A stretch of 64,000 bases of DNA from Methanolobus sp. ZRKC5 (GCF_038446525.1 NZ_CP151792.1:372001-436000); one strand, 5' to 3'. Counted from the stretch's first letter, positions 8,296 through 17,293 are shown. Numbers and translations: made by a program. Notes: generated by a model from the sequence alone, not told the origin.

Positions 8296-9246
8296 TTATT
8301 GGACCTGCATCCATACAGGATCAAGCACACCGATATATTTTGTATCCATGTACTCAAATACCACAGTTGGCTCTTCGATGGATGCCCAGCCAGCAAGTTT
8401 AGGTTTTACTATCCATGTCCTTTTTGCAGTTTCACCTGGAGCAATGTTATTAAAAAAGAGATCTACTTTCTCCGGTTCAAGAGAACTGCCAAATTTAGCT
8501 TTCATTGCAAAATTAACATAGGGTTTTTGAGTAAAATTCTTGACCCAGACATCAATGCTTGTAGCATTGCCAACAGTAACCTGTTGTGCCGGGACGAACC
8601 TGACATATTGCGCAATGGCCTCTTTTTGCATAGGAACTGCGCCTGAAACATCTATTGTGCGGCTATTTTCCTTTTTCTTAGCTTTGTCCTTTTTGTCCAG
8701 ATAGACTCCTGACCCAAGCATGGCAAAAGCAAGTACACTTATAAGGGGAGCATTATCAACAATTACATCAATTGATGTGCCTTCAACCTCAATATCCACA
8801 GTCTCAGAATTTTCAAGAGTCAATGGCACAGTAAAAGAAACCCGCGTTATTACCCAGCCTAATTCACTGTTCTGTAATCTGAAATAAACAGGAACGATAT
8901 TTGCACCTTTCGCGTTTCCTGAAAGATCAAGTGTGGATACTGAACATTCAACTTTTACGACCGCAAGATCACCAACGATATCCTGGGAAATGATAGTGCT
9001 CTCTGCAATACTTCCTGGTTCCATACCCTTATTCTCAAAGCTCATCTTAATACTTGCAGTTGCAAGAAAATCCTTACCCTGATACATGCTAAAAGGAGTA
9101 TTATAATCACCTTCATTGATAGCGTCTAAAAAAACAAGCACTTTCGAAGGAACCTCTTCTTCAGGAGATTTACTGACACAACCACTACTATATATGCTAA
9201 TCAGGATAACGAACAATAAGATCATAGAACAATACTTGTGTTTCAT
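8296..9246 (-). CDS. Membrane-anchored lipoprotein with CARDB-like C-terminal domain
   Basis: 316 residues. The N-terminus is a lipoprotein signal (hydrophobic run then SSGC at about 20-23), so the protein should be lipid-anchored outside the cell. Residues 30-160 look like an NTF2/lumazine-type DUF (VLVFLDAINEGDYNTPFSMY). A short hydrophobic stretch (about 165-185, PLISVLAFAMLGSGVYL) is followed by a Lys-rich segment, and residues 205-310 resemble a CARDB/Ig-like domain. It immediately precedes the long deacetylase gene, so it is part of that transcript. The role is unknown; the link to an intracellular enzyme operon is odd. Confidence 0.6.
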   Translation of the reverse strand: MKHKYCSMILLFVILISIYSSGCVSKSPEEEVPSKVLVFLDAINEGDYNTPFSMYQGKDFLATASIKMSFENKGMEPGSIAESTIISQDIVGDLAVVKVECSVSTLDLSGNAKGANIVPVYFRLQNSELGWVITRVSFTVPLTLENSETVDIEVEGTSIDVIVDNAPLISVLAFAMLGSGVYLDKKDKAKKKENSRTIDVSGAVPMQKEAIAQYVRFVPAQQVTVGNATSIDVWVKNFTQKPYVNFAMKAKFGSSLEPEKVDLFFNNIAPGETAKRTWIVKPKLAGWASIEEPTVVFEYMDTKYIGVLDPVWMQVQ

Positions 9247-9354
9247 TTAAGCACCTGAGGTAATAGAATATTATTATCAACTTAATATAATATACACATA
9301 GTACTTAATTATATCCATTATATAAATATATAATATGTATTAGAAAAGTAGTCA

Positions 9355-10026
9355 TCAAAATAAAGAAGGAAATAAAGATAAGTCTGCAATAAAAGAAGAC
9401 TTATAAGTATCAATTGAAACAGCATACTCGAACGTCTGGCGTCCTTCTGTTATATAAGAGCGTATCCCACTACGACCTTCAAGTAGCACCCGGCCATCAT
9501 GCCTGCTTTGCACGAGATAATCCAACCCGTCAACATTTAAGATTTGTGTGCCTTGTGGAATGGAAATTGACATGCGTTCTATAGATGGATGTCCAAGTAC
9601 CCATACGCTATGTTTTCCTGTTGCCAAAGAAACTGATAAGTTATAGCGTATATTAGTCTGAACACGTATTTCAGAACTACCCACAGAACCTTCAGCACCC
9701 ATCACTTCAAGGTTGAAAGAGCTTATTGACAGAGGTATATCACCATCGTCAATAATAATATATCCAAGGTATCGACCACTATTATTTGTTGCAAACTCAT
9801 TTACGAACATATCTACTTCAAGTGTGCTTACTTCACCATTTTCATCAACATCCAGACCGGTTCTGAAAACATCTGCATCAACACCAGTGTAGAATTCATT
9901 AATGACAAAATCAACTGACGTATCCTGAATATTTAAGTCGTTCGTAAATGAGGCTTCAGCCGTTACATTTGAAATGAAAAATAACGAAATCACAATAAAA
10001 AGTGTTAAAAGAATCTTTTCTGACAT
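9355..10026 (-). CDS. Secreted protein with an EF-hand-type loop, downstream of archaellins
   Basis: About 223 residues with a Sec signal peptide (hydrophobic LLTLFIVISLFFISNVTA, cleavage near AEA). Residues about 60-71 form a full 12-position calcium loop, DVDENGEVSTLE, with D1, D3, N5, G6, V8 and E12. The rest is beta-rich and unrecognised. The ATG at 10026 has GAGGG 5 bases upstream; an in-frame TTG 12 bases earlier is less likely. It starts 36 bases after the second archaellin gene and is probably on the same transcript, so a filament-linked or surface role is plausible. Confidence 0.65.
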   Translation of the reverse strand: MSEKILLTLFIVISLFFISNVTAEASFTNDLNIQDTSVDFVINEFYTGVDADVFRTGLDVDENGEVSTLEVDMFVNEFATNNSGRYLGYIIIDDGDIPLSISSFNLEVMGAEGSVGSSEIRVQTNIRYNLSVSLATGKHSVWVLGHPSIERMSISIPQGTQILNVDGLDYLVQSRHDGRVLLEGRSGIRSYITEGRQTFEYAVSIDTYKSSFIADLSLFPSLF

Positions 10027-10062
10027 ACTAACCCTCAAAAAGTAAAGGTGAATATAATCACC

Positions 10063-10842
10063 TTATGGATATAATTGTATCGTTTCTCTAGTACCATATG
10101 AAGACGGAGTAATAAATTCCGCAATCGTCATAGCTCCAGCTTCCGGAGTCATCACTATGCTAACAGAAGCACGAGGAGCAATATCAAGATTGGAATCTTT
10201 CTGATCACCCGAAGTTGATACCCCACTTATTGTCGTATAAGAAAGGTCAGTATCAGAAACAACGGATATATACATTGTCACCAGATCTCCTGTATTCATT
10301 ATCGGATTAGCCTGTGAGAATGAAAGGTCTTCATCCCTTATCTTTTGAACAGTGAAGAAGTACTTTGCATTATCACCAGGACTAGCCTGAGTACCCGTTA
10401 ACAGCTTACCCAGATTCGCACTTGCTGACGCAGATGACGAAAAGTTAGCCATGGAATTACCATATGTTTTATCGTTATTGCCATATAGAAGATCATTTGT
10501 GTTTGAACCATCTGACAAAGTTATTATCAACTGATTCAGATCAACTGGAGAGCTCCCCACATTCAATCCAACCTTCACCTTTAAAAGTGAAATATCGGAA
10601 GACATAACTGTTGACGAATTCTTTGCACGTACGCCCTCTATACTTTTTACAATAAGATTTGATGATACTTCCTGAGTTGCCTGCTTACCGGTAGATTGAG
10701 CCTGTTGTTGCAGTACACCAGAAGTCTGGATAAGTACCGATGCAGCAACTGCAGCAATCAGAACCATCGCTATGAAAATAATAAGGGTACCAATGCCCAC
10801 TTGGGCAGTGTTATTCTTTAAAAGCTTTACATCAGAATTCAT
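10063..10842 (-). CDS. flaB: Archaellin FlaB, pair A second copy
   Basis: 259 residues, a structural subunit of the archaellum filament. The N-terminus is a class III signal peptide: a short charged leader ending KNNT, a likely prepilin-peptidase cut before [20 protein letters not shown], and a hydrophobic helix that forms the filament core, followed by [20 protein letters not shown]. Several N-x-S/T sequons (for example around NFSSSA) could be glycosylated. The ATG has GAGGGG 5 bases upstream. It follows the first pair-A archaellin by 56 bases in the same direction and precedes the EF-loop protein. It ends in TIQLYP, shared by all four copies in near-identical form. Confidence 0.95.
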   Translation of the reverse strand: MNSDVKLLKNNTAQVGIGTLIIFIAMVLIAAVAASVLIQTSGVLQQQAQSTGKQATQEVSSNLIVKSIEGVRAKNSSTVMSSDISLLKVKVGLNVGSSPVDLNQLIITLSDGSNTNDLLYGNNDKTYGNSMANFSSSASASANLGKLLTGTQASPGDNAKYFFTVQKIRDEDLSFSQANPIMNTGDLVTMYISVVSDTDLSYTTISGVSTSGDQKDSNLDIAPRASVSIVMTPEAGAMTIAEFITPSSYGTRETIQLYP

Positions 10843-10898
10843 TAGAACCCCTCAATATAAAAATATGCAATGGGTTACCACTGCATATCTGAAATACA

Positions 10899-11711
10899 TT
10901 ATGGATAAAGCTGTACTGTTTCCTTAACACCATATGATGACGGAGCAACGAAATCAGCCGTAGTTGCAGCACCGGATTCAGGCGTCAGTACAATATTGAC
11001 AGTGGTCCTTGGAACCAGATTAAGACCTGATTGATTAAGCCCACCAGTAGATACATCTGAACTACCTACTGTAGAATAACCTGTAGAAGCTGCTGAATCG
11101 GATGTTGTTGCAATATAGAGAGTAATCAAATCCCCTGTATTCATTACAGGATTATTTTGAGAGAATGAAGCATCCTCATCACGTATCTTCTCTACGGTGA
11201 AGTAATGATCAGAATTGTTGAATTCACTAGTTACATTAGTTACACCAGTCAGAAGAGTTACCAAATTCACACTTGCACCCGTAGTGAAACCAGTCATAAA
11301 ACCATTATCATTTCCAGTGGAAGCATAGGATTTCTTGTTTCCCGCATATACAAGATTGTTTGCAGTAGTACCGTCAGTAATTGAAACTACTACCTGGTTT
11401 ACATCTACAGGAGCACTACCCACATTAAGGCCAACTTTTAGTTTCAAAAGGTCAACCGTATTTGAGATAAGCACAGGTGAATTTTTGGCGCGAACACCTT
11501 CTACACCCTTGACCATCAGGTTAGATGAAACTTCCTGAGTTGCCTGTTTTCCTGTGGACTGAGCTTTCTGCTGGAGTACACCGGATGTCTGAATTAGAAC
11601 TGCCGCAGCAACTGCTGCAACAAGCACCATTGCAATGAATATGATAAGAGTACCTATACCCACCTGGGCATGTGTATCTTTTTTCATTATCAATCTTTTG
11701 TTTGCTTTCAT
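10899..11711 (-). CDS. flaB: Archaellin FlaB, pair A first copy
   Basis: 270 residues, archaellum filament subunit. The class III leader is [14 protein letters not shown], with the cut expected before [20 protein letters not shown]. The variable central region carries sequons such as NVT and NNS and ends at ETVQLYP. It is most similar to the 269-residue copy at 14558-15367, with which it shares the longer loop after [13 protein letters not shown]. An AGGAGGAT ribosome site lies about 5 bases before the ATG. It is the promoter-proximal gene of pair A, next to the divergent seven-helix gene. Confidence 0.95.
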   Translation of the reverse strand: MKANKRLIMKKDTHAQVGIGTLIIFIAMVLVAAVAAAVLIQTSGVLQQKAQSTGKQATQEVSSNLMVKGVEGVRAKNSPVLISNTVDLLKLKVGLNVGSAPVDVNQVVVSITDGTTANNLVYAGNKKSYASTGNDNGFMTGFTTGASVNLVTLLTGVTNVTSEFNNSDHYFTVEKIRDEDASFSQNNPVMNTGDLITLYIATTSDSAASTGYSTVGSSDVSTGGLNQSGLNLVPRTTVNIVLTPESGAATTADFVAPSSYGVKETVQLYP

Positions 11712-11778
11712 GTAATATCCTCCTATAAATCCAAATATATGGATGTGTTATTATAACATTCAATAATATATATATTAA

Positions 11779-11804
11779 TTGGTTGGAAATATCAAACAGC
11801 AAAC
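11779..11804. promoter_or_regulatory. Shared 26-bp motif in the flaB/7TM divergent region, copy A
   Basis: The sequence begins TTGGTTGGAAATATCAAAC and continues AGCAAAC. The same 26 bases, with two changes, occur at 15441-15466 in the second divergent region. The motif sits almost exactly midway: 67 bases from the archaellin start and 68 from the membrane protein start. It has two TTGG half-sites facing two CAAAC half-sites, an imperfect dyad expected of a dimeric or tetrameric regulator. TATA-like tracts flank it on both sides. Confidence 0.7.
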
Positions 11805-11872
11805 ATTAAAGTTACAGAATTAGCAAATATTATATATTAACAATGTATAAATAAAAGTATATGAGGGATTAA

Positions 11873-12670
11873 ATGAATGCGGGCCTATTACTAAATGCAA
11901 CTATATGTTTTGCAATTACAATATCATCATTTGCTTTTGCATGGGTACTGGCACGTAGCGAGCAGGAACACTCAGAAAAAAGCAAACCAGCACTTTGGTC
12001 ATTAGTTATCTTATGGTCTCTTGTGGGCCTTACATATCTACCCACCACAATAAGAATGATCGCTGCATATCTGGATATGCCCACACTTGATTTTATGATG
12101 TATAACCTTTCAGCAATACCATTCTCATTTGTCACTGTCCCCCTGGTATTTTTCATAATGTATGTAATAGTAGGGGACAAAAAAATAAGCGCTTACACAT
12201 CATTACTTTTTGTTTTTTTTGGATTTGCATACCTGACCTTTTTGTACACAAAAGGAGTTATCGGGCCTGAAGTTTCAACTGTATCATCCCTCTTTATGAT
12301 CAACAGTGAAATTGCAATAAACATCTACCTGGTAGGTCTTTTTGTAATTCCAACTGCAATGATACTTGGTCTCCTGTTTTTGATCTTCCTCCAGCGTATG
12401 CCGAAAAGACTCAGATACAGAACTGCACTACCACTGGTAGCAATATCATTCGTTTTTGATTTTATGCTCACGGACATGATAACTTTGACAGATGTCATGC
12501 AACTGGCTGCAAGGATATTTGTGCTTATCGGAACAGTTCAGGCATTCCTGGCATATTTCCCACCATTGACATTACAGGAAAAATTGGGAATAAAAAAATA
12601 CTCATACGAATTATATGAAAATGAAGAAGACATCGATAGTAACAATGAAGAGGAGGAACTCGATGTCTGA
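11873..12670 (+). CDS. Seven-helix membrane protein divergent from archaellins, copy A
   Basis: 265 residues with seven predicted transmembrane helices at about 5-27, 42-62, 75-100, 107-127, 148-176, 185-205 and 210-228. Then comes a short acidic cytoplasmic tail. The loop after helix 5 has basic residues (QRMPKRLRYRT), conserved with the paralogue at 15541-16347. No enzyme motif is recognised. The topology resembles an integral-membrane sensor lacking an output domain. It is transcribed away from the first pair-A archaellin and overlaps the following small gene by 8 bases. Function unknown; a filament-related or regulatory role is inferred from its duplicated position. Confidence 0.75.
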   Translation: MNAGLLLNATICFAITISSFAFAWVLARSEQEHSEKSKPALWSLVILWSLVGLTYLPTTIRMIAAYLDMPTLDFMMYNLSAIPFSFVTVPLVFFIMYVIVGDKKISAYTSLLFVFFGFAYLTFLYTKGVIGPEVSTVSSLFMINSEIAINIYLVGLFVIPTAMILGLLFLIFLQRMPKRLRYRTALPLVAISFVFDFMLTDMITLTDVMQLAARIFVLIGTVQAFLAYFPPLTLQEKLGIKKYSYELYENEEDIDSNNEEEELDV

Positions 12671-13025
12671 AGAGATAGATGTTGCACTGGAACAGGAAGT
12701 AGCCGAGTTTTACCAGTCATTGGGAATACACCAGGGACCTGGCGACATGCAGTACAGGATAATACTGAAAGTCCTTGGAAAAAATGAAGGCAAGATCACA
12801 GAATTTGCAGATATCAGAAAGTATACTGACCAATTTGCAGATAAAGGAAGTATCGGAAGCAAAATGAAAACAGTATTCCAGCTTGAAGGTCTGGCTGAAA
12901 AGGTCAAAAGAGGTGGATACATCATTACGGATAAAGGAGTTACAGCAGCCAACTTCCTCAAAGATAGTACTGCATTCTACAAAAAGAACAAAAGAATGGG
13001 TGAGATCATAGAAAGGATGCCTTGA
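12663..13025 (+). CDS. Small winged-helix-like protein
   Basis: 120 residues from the ATG at 12663, which has GAGGAGG 8 bases upstream and overlaps the end of the seven-helix gene; a longer in-frame opening has no such site. Residues 25-105 read as a winged helix: YRIILKVLGKNEGKI, a recognition-like segment GSIGSKMKTVFQLEGLAEKV and a wing GGYIITDKGV. The overlap implies translational coupling to the membrane protein, which it could serve as an output. The euryarchaeal archaellum regulator EarA is also a small winged-helix protein, but no sequence identity to it is claimed. No equivalent follows the second seven-helix gene. Confidence 0.6.
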   Translation: MSEEIDVALEQEVAEFYQSLGIHQGPGDMQYRIILKVLGKNEGKITEFADIRKYTDQFADKGSIGSKMKTVFQLEGLAEKVKRGGYIITDKGVTAANFLKDSTAFYKKNKRMGEIIERMP

Positions 13026-13511
13026 AAAGGGTACTCTTTTTAATATATTGTTTTAGCCCGAACTTACTTATAATAATTACTTTTTTATTCTGAATCAGCA
13101 AATGTGGGATTTGCTGAAAAATACACAACCCGGTAATAGATATCTTATCTGTGATTTTAACAATCAGCACCTCCGCCTGATTAAAAAAGGTGACGAACTA
13201 AAATATTGGAAACAAAAATGTATTCATGCATAGTGGCTATTATCCTTCCCCATGTTCATGAACTTCTACTAACGCACCAAATAAAGGAATCAATGCCATA
13301 TAATATCAATATACTTACACGTTAGTGAAACAAGGTATTGATCAGGTAATAATAGGTCTGAGAATTATCAGCAGTGCACACTGAACAAAGTTCACACATT
13401 TTGCAATATATCGTAAAACGAACTGAATAATGTAATAAAAAATTGATACGCTAATCAAAAAAACCTGAATACAAGCATTAAAGTGCTTAAGAGATAAATG
13501 AAAAAAGAAAG
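13026..13511. other. Gene-free region between the two archaellin blocks
   Basis: 486 bases with frequent stops on both strands and no recognisable gene remnant or RNA. It separates the winged-helix gene from the MITE at 13512 and may mark the junction of the duplicated blocks. Confidence 0.5.
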
Positions 13512-13705
13512 GTAACTATTCAGCCTGATAAAAACACTATCAATAGCAATCTTGACAAAAAGTTGAGACCTACATTTTATTAGGATCATTAATTTTGATT
13601 GTTGCCATTGATTGCTTTTTTGATTCTTAGGTTGTTAGTGAGCAAACATCTCCGTTTTGATTAAATCAGTATCAATAGGCTAATTGTGGTAGGCTGAATA
13701 GTTAC
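13512..13705 (+). mobile_element. 194-bp MITE, copy 1 (IS66-like ends)
   Basis: It has terminal inverted repeats GTAACTATTCAGCCT (15 bp, perfect) and is bordered by the 8-bp direct repeat AAAGAAAG at 13504-13511 and 13706-13713. The interior has no gene. The same 194-bp element in reverse orientation lies at 45052-45245 and matches along its whole length by eye at close to 90%. Ends beginning GTAA and 8-bp target duplications are typical of the IS66 family, so it is probably mobilised by an IS66-type transposase elsewhere in the genome. It sits just after the 3' end of an archaellin gene. Confidence 0.88.
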
Positions 13706-13728
13706 AAAGAAAGGTGATAGATATCACC

Positions 13729-14508
13729 TTATGGATACAATTGTACTGTTTCCTTTATACCATATGAAGATGGTGTTACAAATTCTGCAGTTGTTGCTGC
13801 ACCAGATTCAGGCGTGAGTACTATGTTAACAACAGTCCTCGGCTCAATTACAAGACCAGTGGACTTAAGTGCAGACACAGTTGCAGTGCCCATCTTAGTA
13901 TAAGCAGTGTCACCTACAGCAACAGTCGAAATGTAGAACGTAACAAGGTCACCAGTATTCATCACAGGTTTCCCCTGAGTAAAGGAACCATCTTCATCAC
14001 GAATTTTCTCTACAGTATAGAAATACTTGGCATTGTCACCAGGGGTAGTCTGGGTATCTTCCAGCATTTTCAACAGATTCGCGGCTCCTGTGGCAGTACT
14101 ACTGAAGTTCGCCATAGCATTACCATATGTTTTCTCATTGTTTGCATAAATCAGGTTATTTGTAGTAGTACCATCTGTAATGGAAATAACAACCTGATTC
14201 ACATCAACCGGAGAACTGCCTACGTTCAAAGCAACCTTTAGTCTCAACAGTGAAACATTATCTGCCATGCTAGTTGAATTTATCTTTGCACGCACGCCCT
14301 CAATATTCTTAACCATCAGGTTAGACGAAACTTCCTGAGTTGCCTCTTTACCAGTAGACTGAGCTTTCTGCTGGAGTACACCAGACGTCTGGATAAGGAC
14401 TGCTGCAGCGACTGCTGCCACCAGTACCATGGCAATGAAAATTATAAGGGTCCCAATACCAACTTGAGCACCTGTATCCGAATTCATCATTCTTTTGTTT
14501 GCTTTCAT
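13729..14508 (-). CDS. flaB: Archaellin FlaB, pair B second copy
   Basis: 259 residues. The leader is MKANKRMMNSDTG, with the processing site before [20 protein letters not shown]. It resembles the 259-residue pair-A copy at 10063-10842 in length and in the central NLIYANNEKTYGNAMANFSS region, so the two pairs correspond gene for gene. It ends in ETVQLYP. It is 49 bases downstream of the other pair-B gene. No EF-loop gene follows here; the MITE lies downstream instead. Confidence 0.95.
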   Translation of the reverse strand: MKANKRMMNSDTGAQVGIGTLIIFIAMVLVAAVAAAVLIQTSGVLQQKAQSTGKEATQEVSSNLMVKNIEGVRAKINSTSMADNVSLLRLKVALNVGSSPVDVNQVVISITDGTTTNNLIYANNEKTYGNAMANFSSTATGAANLLKMLEDTQTTPGDNAKYFYTVEKIRDEDGSFTQGKPVMNTGDLVTFYISTVAVGDTAYTKMGTATVSALKSTGLVIEPRTVVNIVLTPESGAATTAEFVTPSSYGIKETVQLYP

Positions 14509-14557
14509 GTTATTAACTCCTTAAAAGATAAATGCGAAAATATCGCACAAATCCTTG

Positions 14558-15367
14558 TTATGGATACAGTTGCACAGTCTCCTTTACACCATATGATGAC
14601 GGAGCAACGAAATCAGCAGTTGTTGCTGCACCGGATTCTGGTGTGAGAACTATATTAACAGTTGCTCTTGGAACAAGATTGAGACCGGAATCATCAAGAC
14701 CAGCACTCACGTTAGAACTTCCAACTTGTGAGTAAAGAGTTGCAGTGTCTGAAGTCGTGGCAATATATAATGTGATTAGATCACCAGTGTTCATGACCGG
14801 ATTACTTTGAGAGAATGAAGCATCCTCATCACGAATCTTTTCAACAGTAAAGTATTTCTGAGAATTTGTCAATTCAACACCGCTTATATTCGTTTTTCCA
14901 GTCAGAAGGGTTGCCAGGTTAGTAGCTGTATTTGAGAAACTGAAAGGATTCATTTCCCCATCAGAATTACCTGTGGATGCATAAGATTTTTCGTTGCCTG
15001 CATATACAAGATTGTTTGCAGTAGTACCATCAGTAATTGAAACAACTACCTGATTAACATCTACCGGAGCACTTCCAACATTAAGCCCCACTTTGAGCTT
15101 GAGAAGATCTACTGTAGAAGACATATCCACTGATGTGTTTTTGGCACGTACGCCTTCTACACCCTTAACCATCAGGTTAGATGAAACTTCCTGAGTTGCC
15201 TGTTTTCCTGTGGACTGAGCTTTTTGCTGAAGTACACCGGATGTCTGAATGAGCACAGCAGCTGCAACTGCTGCAACGAGCACCATTGCGATGAATATGA
15301 TAAGAGTACCAATTCCCACCTGGGCTCTAGTATTTTTGTTTAAATGTAATGCTTTGTTTGCTTTCAT
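14558..15367 (-). CDS. flaB: Archaellin FlaB, pair B first copy
   Basis: 269 residues. The leader is MKANKALHLNKNTR, with the cut expected before [20 protein letters not shown]. It is close to the pair-A first copy over nearly its whole length, including GVEGVRAKN and [19 protein letters not shown], with divergence concentrated in the surface loop around residues 115-150. An AGGAGGAT-type ribosome site precedes the ATG. It is the promoter-proximal gene of pair B and faces the second seven-helix gene across a 173-base divergent region. Confidence 0.95.
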   Translation of the reverse strand: MKANKALHLNKNTRAQVGIGTLIIFIAMVLVAAVAAAVLIQTSGVLQQKAQSTGKQATQEVSSNLMVKGVEGVRAKNTSVDMSSTVDLLKLKVGLNVGSAPVDVNQVVVSITDGTTANNLVYAGNEKSYASTGNSDGEMNPFSFSNTATNLATLLTGKTNISGVELTNSQKYFTVEKIRDEDASFSQSNPVMNTGDLITLYIATTSDTATLYSQVGSSNVSAGLDDSGLNLVPRATVNIVLTPESGAATTADFVAPSSYGVKETVQLYP

Positions 15368-15440
15368 GTACGATCCTCCTCTTATATCCTACTAATTTTG
15401 GATATATTACTATTATAGTAATAATTAATATAAATACCAT

Positions 15441-15466
15441 TTGGTTGGAAATATCAAACGCCAAAC
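15441..15466. promoter_or_regulatory. Shared 26-bp motif in the flaB/7TM divergent region, copy B
   Basis: It begins TTGGTTGGAAATATCAAAC followed by GCCAAAC, differing from copy A at two adjacent positions. It lies 73 bases from the archaellin start and 74 from the membrane protein start, again in the middle of the divergent gap. The flanking sequence in the two gaps is much less conserved, so the motif stands out as maintained. Confidence 0.7.
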
Positions 15467-15540
15467 AAGTAACAATTACACAAAATACTATACAATGAAA
15501 ATATATAAATAAAATAAATCAAATACAAGTATAGACAGAG

Positions 15541-16347
15541 ATGAACTCAGGACTATTATTAAATGGCACAATATGTTTTGCAATCACACTCTCATCCCTC
15601 GCATTTGCATGGGTGCTTTCCAGGAATAAGGAAAGATATAAAGAGAATAGCAAACCTGCTCTTTTTTCACTTATGGTATTCTGGTTAATTGTAGGACTGA
15701 CATACCTGCCAACAGCAGTGAGGATGTTCATTGCTTATTTGGGAAACCAGGAAATGGACGCCACCCTATATTTCATAACAGCAATTCCGTTTGCATTTAT
15801 ACCAGTTCCACTGGTCTTTTTCATAATATATGTGATAACAGGTAGCACAAGAGTTGGAGAATATATTGCACTGATATTCACCCTAATAGGAGCAGCTTAT
15901 CTTGCTTTTTTGTATAGCAGTGGAATAGTAGGACCCGTAGTGACTGAATGGGGCTCCATATTCATGATTAACAGTGATGCCGCCATAAACCTTTACCTCA
16001 TGGGTCTGTTTGTCATACCTACTTCAATGATACTTGGGCTTTTGCTACTCATATTCTTGCAAAGGATGCCAAAAAGGATACGTTATAGAACAGCCCTTCC
16101 ACTTGTTGCCATATCATTTGTCTTTGACTTCATGCTTACAGATATGATTGCAATAGTAGATGTGATGCAGATGTTTGCAAGATTATTTGTTTTAATAGGA
16201 ACTGTTCTTGCATATCTTGCATATTTCCCGCCAATTACAATTCAGGAAAAATTAGGCATTCAGGAACATATGGCTGATATTCATTATAATGGACAGAAAG
16301 ATCCCAATATAGACTTCTTCTTAAAAGATAAAAGTGGGAACCCTTAA
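15541..16347 (+). CDS. Seven-helix membrane protein divergent from archaellins, copy B
   Basis: 268 residues, a clear paralogue of the protein at 11873-12670 with the same seven helices. Shared stretches include LLLNGTICFAIT, LVGLTYLPTAVRM and the basic loop QRMPKRIRYRTALPLVAIS; the tail differs. It lacks the coupled winged-helix gene found after copy A. The next gene on the strand is trpC, 124 bases downstream, with its own promoter. Function unknown; co-duplication with archaellin genes is the only clue. Confidence 0.75.
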   Translation: MNSGLLLNGTICFAITLSSLAFAWVLSRNKERYKENSKPALFSLMVFWLIVGLTYLPTAVRMFIAYLGNQEMDATLYFITAIPFAFIPVPLVFFIIYVITGSTRVGEYIALIFTLIGAAYLAFLYSSGIVGPVVTEWGSIFMINSDAAINLYLMGLFVIPTSMILGLLLLIFLQRMPKRIRYRTALPLVAISFVFDFMLTDMIAIVDVMQMFARLFVLIGTVLAYLAYFPPITIQEKLGIQEHMADIHYNGQKDPNIDFFLKDKSGNP

Positions 16348-16410
16348 TGCAAACCTATTCATTAAGAAGGCCATAGAGTATCATTATTAAATAGGACTAT
16401 GCGCCGATAT

Positions 16411-16437
16411 TTTTAAATACATTGACATCCATGTACA
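16411..16437 (+). promoter_or_regulatory. trp operon promoter region with a TGTACA box
   Basis: A TATA-like TTTTAAAT at 16411-16418 lies about 55-60 bases before the trpC ATG, and TGTACA at 16432-16437 falls between it and the expected transcription start. TGTACA is the TRP box bound by TrpY in Methanothermobacter; whether a TrpY-like repressor acts here is inference from one short match. Confidence 0.35.
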
Positions 16438-16471
16438 TCTTTGCACATTACAGCACACAAGTGGTTACTCA

Positions 16472-17272
16472 ATGCACTCGGTTATCAATAATATAGTGAA
16501 ATCTACTGAAAACAGAATCTCAAAAATTAAAACTGATACTGGACAGAAGGTAAATTTAAAAAATACGGATGAAAAAAGAGACATTATCAATGCCATTAAA
16601 GAAAAGAAAAAAGAAAAAAAGGTTGCCGTCATAGCTGAAGTAAAACCAGCTTCACCTGGAAAAAAATTAATGGACATATTACCGGATGATGCTGCAAGGA
16701 TAGCAAAAGAGATGGAAAGAGCCGGCGCTGTTGCGATATCTGTGCTTACAGAACCAGAATTTTTCCATGGGTCGACCAATAATCTCGAAGCTGTCAGAAA
16801 AAAGGTACCTTTACCAGTATTACGTAAAGATTTCATCGTCAATAAAGTCCAGTTTGATGAGATAGAAAGTGACCTTATATTACTAATCGCAGGTATTCTT
16901 AGAAATACTCTTGGTAAAATGGTAGATCTGGCTATATCAAAAGGATTTGAACCACTTGTAGAGGTACATAACAAAGATGAGCTTGCAGAAGCCCTTAAAA
17001 CAAATGCAAGAATCATCGGCATCAATAACCGAAATCTTAGTACTCTGGAGATCAATCTGGACACCACCATTAAACTTGCTCCGATTATAAGGGATTTTGA
17101 CAAAACCAACGACACATACCACATCATAGTTAGTGAAAGTGGAATATACAGCATAGAAGATATTAAAATGGTTATTGAGGCAGGAGCAGATGCAGTGCTT
17201 GTGGGCACTTCAATAATCAAAAGTGGTGACATATACACAAAAACAAAGGAACTTGTTGATGCACTTGATTAA
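16472..17272 (+). CDS. trpC: Indole-3-glycerol phosphate synthase
   Basis: 266 residues. It converts carboxyphenylamino-deoxyribulose phosphate to indole-3-glycerol phosphate in tryptophan synthesis. Family motifs are AEVKPASPGK near residue 55 (catalytic Lys in the first strand), LRKDFIV near 113, INNRNLSTLEI near 190 and the phosphate-binding end VLVGTSIIKS. The length and TIM-barrel order are normal. It is first in a trpC-trpB-trpA run, 21 bases before trpB. Confidence 0.95.
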   Translation: MHSVINNIVKSTENRISKIKTDTGQKVNLKNTDEKRDIINAIKEKKKEKKVAVIAEVKPASPGKKLMDILPDDAARIAKEMERAGAVAISVLTEPEFFHGSTNNLEAVRKKVPLPVLRKDFIVNKVQFDEIESDLILLIAGILRNTLGKMVDLAISKGFEPLVEVHNKDELAEALKTNARIIGINNRNLSTLEINLDTTIKLAPIIRDFDKTNDTYHIIVSESGIYSIEDIKMVIEAGADAVLVGTSIIKSGDIYTKTKELVDALD

Positions 17273-17293
17273 TTAAAGAGATGGAGGAAGATT

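Noticed and set aside
12615..12662. An earlier in-frame start for the winged-helix gene
   Set aside because: It would overlap the membrane protein gene by 56 bases and lacks a ribosome site, whereas the ATG at 12663 has GAGGAGG.
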